Part shown: in pieces, positions 5,891 through 10,056 of the stretch
Position numbering within the stretch: the stretch's first letter is position 1
Layout: each line of letters starts with the position of its first letter
NCBI GenBank assembly: GCA_937925645.1
Contig: CALAMB010000174.1
Span: forward strand, 1-10,056
Source of the DNA: an uncultured Acidobacteriota bacterium
GTDB taxonomy: Bacteria; Acidobacteriota; JAAYUB01
Reading direction: 5' to 3'
DNA length: 10,056 nt
Notes under the pieces: generated by a model
Database searches by the model: none
The model's input: the letters and a program-made list of their open reading frames with translations, nothing else
Told to the model about the DNA's origin: nothing
Translations under genes and position numbers: made by a program

Positions 5891-7297
5891 TCAAGGCTGC
5901 ACGACCAGGCGCTGTCCCACCCGGATGGTGTTGTCCGCCAGGTTGTTCCAGCGGCGAAGCTGAGTCACCGTGACCTTGTGGTTCAGGGCGATGCGGTAGA
6001 GCGTTTCGCCGGCTTGGACGCGGTGGATTTTACGCCCGGCTGTGGCGCTCGGAGCGGCGACGGTGGCGAGCGGGGACGGAGTGCCTGCGCCCTGCTTGGC
6101 CGTCAGTGTTTCGGCGGGGGGCAGCTTCAGACGGAATCCCGCGGGGAACGACAGCTTGGCGGTCGCCCGGGACCGGATGACGGCGGGGTTGAAGTCCAGC
6201 AGGACGGCGGCGGCGACCTGGTACTGTTTCTGAAGCCGGGCGAAGGTTGAGCTGCGGGTGAGATGAACCTCCCGGAACTCCCAAGGTGGCGCCTGGACGA
6301 GGCCGGGAAAATAGCGATCCGGCTGCCGCAGGATCCGCAGCGACGCCAGGAATTCCGGATAATAGTTGCGAGAGGCAAACCCGAACCGGTTCGAGGAGTA
6401 GTAGCGGATGATGGTGGGCGGGTCCGACCCCAGGCGCTGCTGCGCCCGCAGAATCCCGTTGGTGCCGTGGTTGTAAGCCATCACCGCCAGCGGCCAGCTC
6501 CCCAGCTTGCGGTGGGCGTCCCGCAGAAACTTGACGGCGCCGTGGGTGGCAAGCAGCGGGTCCAACCGTTCGTCGAAATGGTGGTTGACGCGGAGAAACA
6601 CCCGGCCGGTGGAGCGGATGAACTGCCACACGCCGGTGGCGCCCTTGCGGGAGCGGGAATCCTCGCGGAACGACGACTCGAAGAAGGGAATTGCCAGGAT
6701 GTCCTCGGGGACGCCGTTCGCGCGGAATACCTTCTGCATGTGCGGGTAGTAGCGGCCCGCCCGCTGCCAGCCGGACGCAAACTCCTCGCGGATGCCGCGT
6801 TGGGCGCGCAGCCGGCCGGCCAGCTCGCGCAGCTCCGCGGGGGCGGGCGTCCGGCCCAGCTTGCCGCCGACGACCGACAGCACGCGGGCCGTCGCCTGGT
6901 CCGGCGGGTCGCCGGTTTCGACACGCTGGGCGGCATGGCGCAGCATGCCTTCCCAGTGCTCCAGCCGCGAGCGGATGGCTTGCTGCTGGACCTTGGCGGC
7001 GGCCGGGTCGCGGGCGGCGTCGCCGTCGAGCTGTTTGATCTCGTACACCAGGCGCAGGTCCAGGCGGTCGTGGATCAGCACCTGGTTCTGGCCCCAGCGC
7101 GTGAACACCTGTTCCCAGAAGTCCACCTGGTCGCTCAATCCGTTTTCGGAAAACAGTTCGTTTGAAGATGCGGCCGGAATCGCGAGCGGACACAGCAGCA
7201 GCCAGGCGGCCGCGGCGGCGGCAATAAAACGAAACCGGGGACGGAATCGCCCGTCCCCGGCTCGGTGATGAGTCGTCGTTCTGTGAACAAACACCAC
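5891..7297 (-). CDS. LysM-containing lytic transglycosylase (MltD-like)
   Basis: The 468-residue protein cleaves the MurNAc-GlcNAc bond of peptidoglycan to form 1,6-anhydro-muropeptides, probably in the periplasm. Residues 17-44 look like a signal peptide with an unusually long N-region (about 24 residues, RFRPRFR), a poly-Ala/Leu core and cleavage near IPAAS. No lipobox is seen, unlike E. coli MltD. The SLT catalytic domain lies at about 185-300: catalytic E207 in IPFFESSF, GVWQF (222-226) and AYNHG (274-278). One LysM peptidoglycan-binding repeat closes the protein (425-467, VQAGETLYRIA to IRVGQRLVV). The start is GTG at 7297, with a second GTG right after it. Neither has a clear ribosome site, and no downstream start keeps the signal peptide. 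It begins 27 bases after the isomerase stop, in the same frame. A terminator-like hairpin lies within codons 13-21. Confidence 0.92.
   Translation of the reverse strand: MVFVHRTTTHHRAGDGRFRPRFRFIAAAAAAWLLLCPLAIPAASSNELFSENGLSDQVDFWEQVFTRWGQNQVLIHDRLDLRLVYEIKQLDGDAARDPAAAKVQQQAIRSRLEHWEGMLRHAAQRVETGDPPDQATARVLSVVGGKLGRTPAPAELRELAGRLRAQRGIREEFASGWQRAGRYYPHMQKVFRANGVPEDILAIPFFESSFREDSRSRKGATGVWQFIRSTGRVFLRVNHHFDERLDPLLATHGAVKFLRDAHRKLGSWPLAVMAYNHGTNGILRAQQRLGSDPPTIIRYYSSNRFGFASRNYYPEFLASLRILRQPDRYFPGLVQAPPWEFREVHLTRSSTFARLQKQYQVAAAVLLDFNPAVIRSRATAKLSFPAGFRLKLPPAETLTAKQGAGTPSPLATVAAPSATAGRKIHRVQAGETLYRIALNHKVTVTQLRRWNNLADNTIRVGQRLVVQP
7223..7260 (-). terminator. Intrinsic-terminator-like hairpin within the transglycosylase leader
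   Basis: On the minus strand there is a perfect 10-base-pair GC-rich stem (CCGGGGACGG / CCGTCCCCGG, 7235-7260) with a six-base loop, followed directly by TTTCGTTTTATT (7223-7234). This is the form of a Rho-independent terminator, with an imperfect T tract. It lies 64 bases after the stop codon of the isomerase gene and inside the N-terminal codons of the transglycosylase. It could end most isomerase transcripts and let some through. Confidence 0.6.
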
Positions 7298-7324
7298 GGC
7301 GTTGACGACGGAACGGCCGGTCCG

Positions 7325-8326
7325 TTACTTCTTGGCCGGCGGCTGCTCGGCCGGGACCACCGTTCGCGGACGCTGGCCGATGGGCACCGGCGTGGGACGC
7401 GCGCCGGGACGGCCGGGGGCCGCGGCGCCGCTGCCCACCTTGATATCGTTGACCTTGTCCCAGTTGACCGTGACGCTGTATTTGGCACCGAGCGTGTCGC
7501 GGAGCTCCTTCAGGCGGGCTTCGCGCTTCTGGGTCATCAGCTTGCTGGTCACGGCTTTTTCCGCCTGAGCGAAATCCTGGGTTTGGGCGGCCTGTTTCTC
7601 TTCCAGCTTGATGATATGGAATCCAAACTGCGTCTTGACCGGTCCCTTGACCTCGCCCGGGTTCATGGTGAACGCCGCGTCCTCGAACTCCTTGACCATG
7701 CGGCCGCGGGAGAAGAACCCGAGATCGCCGCCGCGCTCGGCGTTGCTTTTGTCCACGGAATACTTCTTCGCCAGTTCGCCCCAGTCGGCGCCCTTGTCGA
7801 GCTCGGCTTTGACGACAGCGGCTTCCTCCTCCGACTTCACCAGGATGTGCCGGGCGCGGATGCGCTCGGGGGTGACGAATTCGTTCTTGTTGGCCTCGTA
7901 AAACGCGATCGCTTCGGCGTTGGTCACTTCCAGCCCCTCGGTGGCCGTCTTCAGGAATTCGGTGTACAGGATCCGCTCGGCATAGGAGTTGATTTTCTCC
8001 TTGACGTCCTCGCGATCCATCATCCCTTGCGCCTTGGCTTCCTCAGCAAAGACCATGCGGTCCACAATGCTCTGCACATAATCCTTCTTCCGCTGCGGAT
8101 CGTTGAAATGGCTGACGAATTGGGGCGGGATGCGGGAGAACTCCGCCTCGAGCTGGCCGACGGTCACGATCCGGTCCCCCATTTGGGCCAGAATCGCCTT
8201 GGCGTGATCGGCGGCAGCCGCGGTGTCGGCCTTCGGCGCGGCGGGCTGTTCGGACTGCGCCCACGCGGCGGCGGTGAGTGCCGCCAGCATCCACAGAGTC
8301 ATCCAAACAATAGTCGTCTTCCTCAT
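7325..8326 (-). CDS. Exported parvulin-type peptidylprolyl isomerase (PpiC/SurA-like)
   Basis: The 333-residue protein has a clear signal peptide (1-23, ending AWA before QSEQ) and no lipobox. Residues 40-150 form a SurA_N/PrsA-like helical chaperone region with VDRMVFAEEAKAQG. Residues 155-243 are a rotamase (parvulin) domain: ARHILVKSEEEA with H160, GGDLGFFSRGRMVKEFEDAAF (199-219, quoted here as landmarks G199 to F219) and FGFHIIKLEE with H237. Residues 250-290 are helical, and the last 40 or so are a Pro/Gly/Ala-rich, probably disordered tail ending in AKK. The expected role is folding of outer-membrane or periplasmic proteins, using cis-trans isomerisation of prolyl bonds. The ATG at 8326 has AGGAGG five bases upstream. 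The gene leads the unit that continues into the transglycosylase. A 15-base palindrome lies 28 bases before its start codon. Confidence 0.93.
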   Translation of the reverse strand: MRKTTIVWMTLWMLAALTAAAWAQSEQPAAPKADTAAAADHAKAILAQMGDRIVTVGQLEAEFSRIPPQFVSHFNDPQRKKDYVQSIVDRMVFAEEAKAQGMMDREDVKEKINSYAERILYTEFLKTATEGLEVTNAEAIAFYEANKNEFVTPERIRARHILVKSEEEAAVVKAELDKGADWGELAKKYSVDKSNAERGGDLGFFSRGRMVKEFEDAAFTMNPGEVKGPVKTQFGFHIIKLEEKQAAQTQDFAQAEKAVTSKLMTQKREARLKELRDTLGAKYSVTVNWDKVNDIKVGSGAAAPGRPGARPTPVPIGQRPRTVVPAEQPPAKK

Positions 8327-8353
8327 GGCAACCTCCTGAAAGAGAAAAGCGAA

Positions 8354-8368
8354 CCGCTAATTTAGCGG
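8354..8368. promoter_or_regulatory. Perfect palindrome upstream of the isomerase gene (possible operator)
   Basis: CCGCTAA-t-TTAGCGG is a perfect inverted repeat with seven-base arms around a single central base. It overlaps the best minus-strand -10 candidate for the isomerase gene, TAAATT (8359-8364), which is paired with a weak -35 box TTGTGC (8382-8387) at 17 bases. Its position suits a repressor site. The adjacent divergent gene encodes a BlaI/CopY-type repressor, but the site does not match the TACA-TGTA core known for that family. Confidence 0.45.
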
Positions 8369-8419
8369 ATTTGAGCCTTGGGCACAAGCGAAAACATCCG
8401 TCGGTCTCCAGCCGGTCCG

Positions 8420-8448
8420 TTGCAAACCGGATCGGGCGTTGTTAAAAT
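8420..8448 (+). promoter_or_regulatory. Promoter of the BlaI/CopY-family regulator (leaderless mRNA predicted)
   Basis: The -35 box is TTGCAA (8420-8425) and the -10 box is TAAAAT (8443-8448, five of six), with an exact 17-base spacer. The predicted first base is 8455 plus or minus one, and the start codon ATG begins at 8456. The mRNA would therefore have no leader, which agrees with the lack of any ribosome site before this ATG. Confidence 0.6.
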
Positions 8449-8455
8449 CACTCTG

Positions 8456-8947
8456 ATGCTCCCGCGACGCAAAAAGCCGACATTGTCGTCCGCACCGGCC
8501 TTCCGGCTGCCGGGTCCGCGGGAATTCGGGATTCTGAAAATCCTGTGGCGGGACGGGGCGCTCTCCGTCGCCGAGATCCGGGACCGTTTGCCCGATACCC
8601 CCCCGCTGGCCTACACCACGGTGATGACCATGCTGGATCAACTGTACCGGAAAAACCTGGTGCACCGGCAGAAGAACGGCCGGGCGTTCCGGTACAGCGC
8701 CCGCGCGCAACCCGAGCTTGTCCGCCGGACGTTGGCGATAACCTTTCTGGCGAATTTTTTCGACTCCGATCCCGAACGGCTGGTCGCGGCCCTGCCGTCG
8801 CCGGTTCGCCCGGCCGACTCACCGCGCGAAGTCCGGCGCCGCCCGCCGCGGCCGGATCCGGTTGACGCCTGGTCGCGCGAACCGGCACGGCCTTTGGCGG
8901 CCCCGCCGGCAGAACCGGAAGAGGAAGACGACAGTTATCTGTTGTAA
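8456..8947 (+). CDS. BlaI/MecI/CopY-family winged-helix transcriptional repressor
   Basis: The 163-residue protein belongs to the penicillinase-repressor family. Residues 20-82 form the winged helix: REFGILKILWRDGALSVAEI, then TTVMTMLDQLYRKNLVHRQK with GRAFRYSA as the wing. Residues 86-114 match the two dimerisation helices (TFLANFFDSDPERLVAAL). The remaining 48 residues are Pro/Arg-rich and then acidic (EEEDDSYLL), look disordered, and are longer than in the usual 120-145 residue members. In the best known systems a BlaR1/MecR1 sensor protease cleaves the repressor, or copper releases it; no sensor gene is next to this one, so it is an orphan. I chose ATG at 8456 because the promoter places the mRNA start there. 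The frame is open back to a TTG at 8378, which lies upstream of the promoter. Targets are unknown; autoregulation or control of the divergent isomerase gene is possible. Confidence 0.87.
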   Translation: MLPRRKKPTLSSAPAFRLPGPREFGILKILWRDGALSVAEIRDRLPDTPPLAYTTVMTMLDQLYRKNLVHRQKNGRAFRYSARAQPELVRRTLAITFLANFFDSDPERLVAALPSPVRPADSPREVRRRPPRPDPVDAWSREPARPLAAPPAEPEEEDDSYLL

Positions 8948-8954
8948 TTTTCCG

Positions 8955-8983
8955 CTGCCCCCCGGCTCAGTAAAGAGTATAAT
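8955..8983 (+). promoter_or_regulatory. Promoter of the nucleotidyltransferase gene
   Basis: A perfect -10 box TATAAT (8978-8983) has a weak -35 match CTGCCC (8955-8960) at 17 bases. The start would be near 8990, giving a leader of about 24 bases with the GGAGGAG ribosome site. The gene can therefore be transcribed separately from the repressor gene that ends 66 bases upstream. Confidence 0.5.
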
Positions 8984-9013
8984 CGGCCGCTGTTTGGCTG
9001 GAGGAGTCACCGC

Positions 9014-10051
9014 ATGAAAGCTCTGATCCTGGCGGGCGGCAAAGGTTCGGAACTGCTGCCCCTGACCGCGAACACGCCGAAACCCATCGTGCCGGTGGGC
9101 AACATTCCCTTCATCTTCTACCAACTGGACCGGCTGAAAAAGGCGGGTATCAAGGAAGTGATCCTGTCCCTGTCCTACCAGCCCCGCCACATCCAGGAAC
9201 TGCTGGGCGACGGGTCCGATTTCGGCCTGGTCATCCATTACACGGTGGAGGCGGTGCCCCAGGGCACCGCGGGAGCGCTCCGTGCGGCCGCCCCGCTGAT
9301 CACCGGTCCCACGCTGGTGATGAACGGTGACATCCTGACCGCGGTGGACCTGAGCCGGGTCATCGGGCACCACCGTGAGCGTCGCGCGCTGGTCACGCTG
9401 GTGGAGGGCCGGTCGTCCCGGCCGGAACGGCTCGGTGTCATCCTCAAGGGCCGGACCGGCCGCGTGACCGGGTTCATCGAGAAACCGCGGGACCACGAGC
9501 TCCAGGACGATTGGGTGAACATGGGCATCTACGTCATGGAGCGGGAGATCCTGGACGCCATTCCGGCCGACACCTACTACACCCTGGAGCGGGAACTGTT
9601 TCCGGAACTGATCGGGCGAGGCGCCAAGATCATCGCCCAGAAAACCGATGAGTACTGGTGCCACATCGACAATCCGTGCTGCTACCTGCAGGCCAATTTT
9701 GACGTATTGTCCGGGCGCGTGCCGCTGCCGAAATTTTTCGGCCTGTTCGAGCCGAAACCGCCCAGTCTGCCGGGATCGAGCCGGATCGACGCCAAATCCT
9801 TTGTGCACGAGTCGTGCGTCATCAAGGAGAACGTCGTCATCGAAAACGCCGTCATCGGCGAGAAATGCCGGATCGAGGAAGGCGTCCAGATCCGCGATTC
9901 GGTGATCATGAGCGGCAGCCGCTTCAAGAGCGGCGCCTATCTGCGCTACAGCGCGGTGGGGCGGAATTGCGTGCTGGGCGAGGCGGTGACCATCGGCAAG
10001 GGAGCGTTTCTGGGCGACAAGACCACCGTGGCCGATTTCAGCCGGATCTGA
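9014..10051 (+). CDS. Sugar-phosphate nucleotidyltransferase with left-handed beta-helix domain (GMP-pyrophosphorylase-like)
   Basis: The 345-residue protein has an N-terminal nucleotidyltransferase domain (1-235) and a C-terminal hexapeptide-repeat beta-helix (about 255-340, with SCVIKENVVIENAVIG and later turns). Relatives join a sugar-1-phosphate to NTP, giving for example GDP-mannose or dTDP-glucose for surface polysaccharide. Visible motifs: LAGGKGSELLPLT (6-18), TPKPIVPVGN (21-30), GTAGAL (84-89), NGDIL with metal-site D106, and IEKP (155-158). Two signature positions differ from the usual pattern. The Arg of GxGTRL is E13, and the Asp of WxDIGTP is replaced in YWCHIDNP, which has H217. 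Activity may be altered or lost. The sugar and nucleotide cannot be read from sequence. The ATG at 9014 follows GGAGGAG by seven bases. The gene ends just inside the window. Confidence 0.88.
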   Translation: MKALILAGGKGSELLPLTANTPKPIVPVGNIPFIFYQLDRLKKAGIKEVILSLSYQPRHIQELLGDGSDFGLVIHYTVEAVPQGTAGALRAAAPLITGPTLVMNGDILTAVDLSRVIGHHRERRALVTLVEGRSSRPERLGVILKGRTGRVTGFIEKPRDHELQDDWVNMGIYVMEREILDAIPADTYYTLERELFPELIGRGAKIIAQKTDEYWCHIDNPCCYLQANFDVLSGRVPLPKFFGLFEPKPPSLPGSSRIDAKSFVHESCVIKENVVIENAVIGEKCRIEEGVQIRDSVIMSGSRFKSGAYLRYSAVGRNCVLGEAVTIGKGAFLGDKTTVADFSRI

Positions 10052-10056
10052 GCGGG

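Noticed and set aside
7306..7327. Small inverted repeat just after the isomerase stop (AACGG-ACCGG-CCGTT)
   Set aside because: The stem has only five pairs and no following T tract; the hairpin at 7235-7260 is far stronger.
7265..8365. Open frame of 366 codons on the plus strand opposite the isomerase gene
   Set aside because: It is the antisense of a well-supported parvulin gene, with no ribosome site or family motif of its own. The plus-strand frame at 6263-7165 is rejected for the same reason.
8819..9808. Open frame of 329 codons on the minus strand opposite the nucleotidyltransferase
   Set aside because: The plus-strand gene carries clear motifs; this frame has none and also runs into the end of the repressor gene.

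Overview
The window is GC-rich bacterial DNA, densely coded on both strands. It comes from a Gram-negative type of cell: there is an outer-membrane OmpA-type protein, a periplasmic parvulin and an exported lytic transglycosylase. The gene mix (a BlaI/CopY-type regulator, an M24 peptidase, tungstate transport next to moaA) would fit Acidobacteriota or another deep-branching Gram-negative phylum. That placement is inference; the window has no rRNA or other marker gene. The tungstate permease hints at a metabolism that uses tungsto- or molybdoenzymes.

Layout: an OmpA-domain outer-membrane protein (minus, cut by the left edge) is divergent from an M24 metallopeptidase (plus). The M24 gene converges with, and overlaps by 11 bases, a sirtuin gene (minus). 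The sirtuin is divergent from a moaA-tupB-tupC operon (plus), which makes the first molybdopterin intermediate and imports tungstate. That operon converges with a two-gene cell-envelope unit on the minus strand: a parvulin-type prolyl isomerase followed by a LysM lytic transglycosylase. An intrinsic-terminator-like hairpin lies between them, inside the apparent start of the second gene. Divergent from the isomerase is a BlaI/CopY-family repressor (plus), followed by a sugar-phosphate nucleotidyltransferase with a left-handed beta-helix tail (plus).

Five promoters with good -10 boxes and 17-18 base spacers can be read by eye, before the M24 gene, the sirtuin, moaA, the repressor and the nucleotidyltransferase. 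The repressor promoter would give a leaderless mRNA. No tRNA, rRNA, CRISPR array, insertion sequence or phage gene is visible. No gene-free stretch exceeds 300 bases; the largest gap is 177 bases. I did not find a wholly new system. The points most worth a second look are the active-site changes in the nucleotidyltransferase, the reversed domain order of the OmpA protein, the terminator inside the transglycosylase leader, and the absence of tupA beside tupBC.
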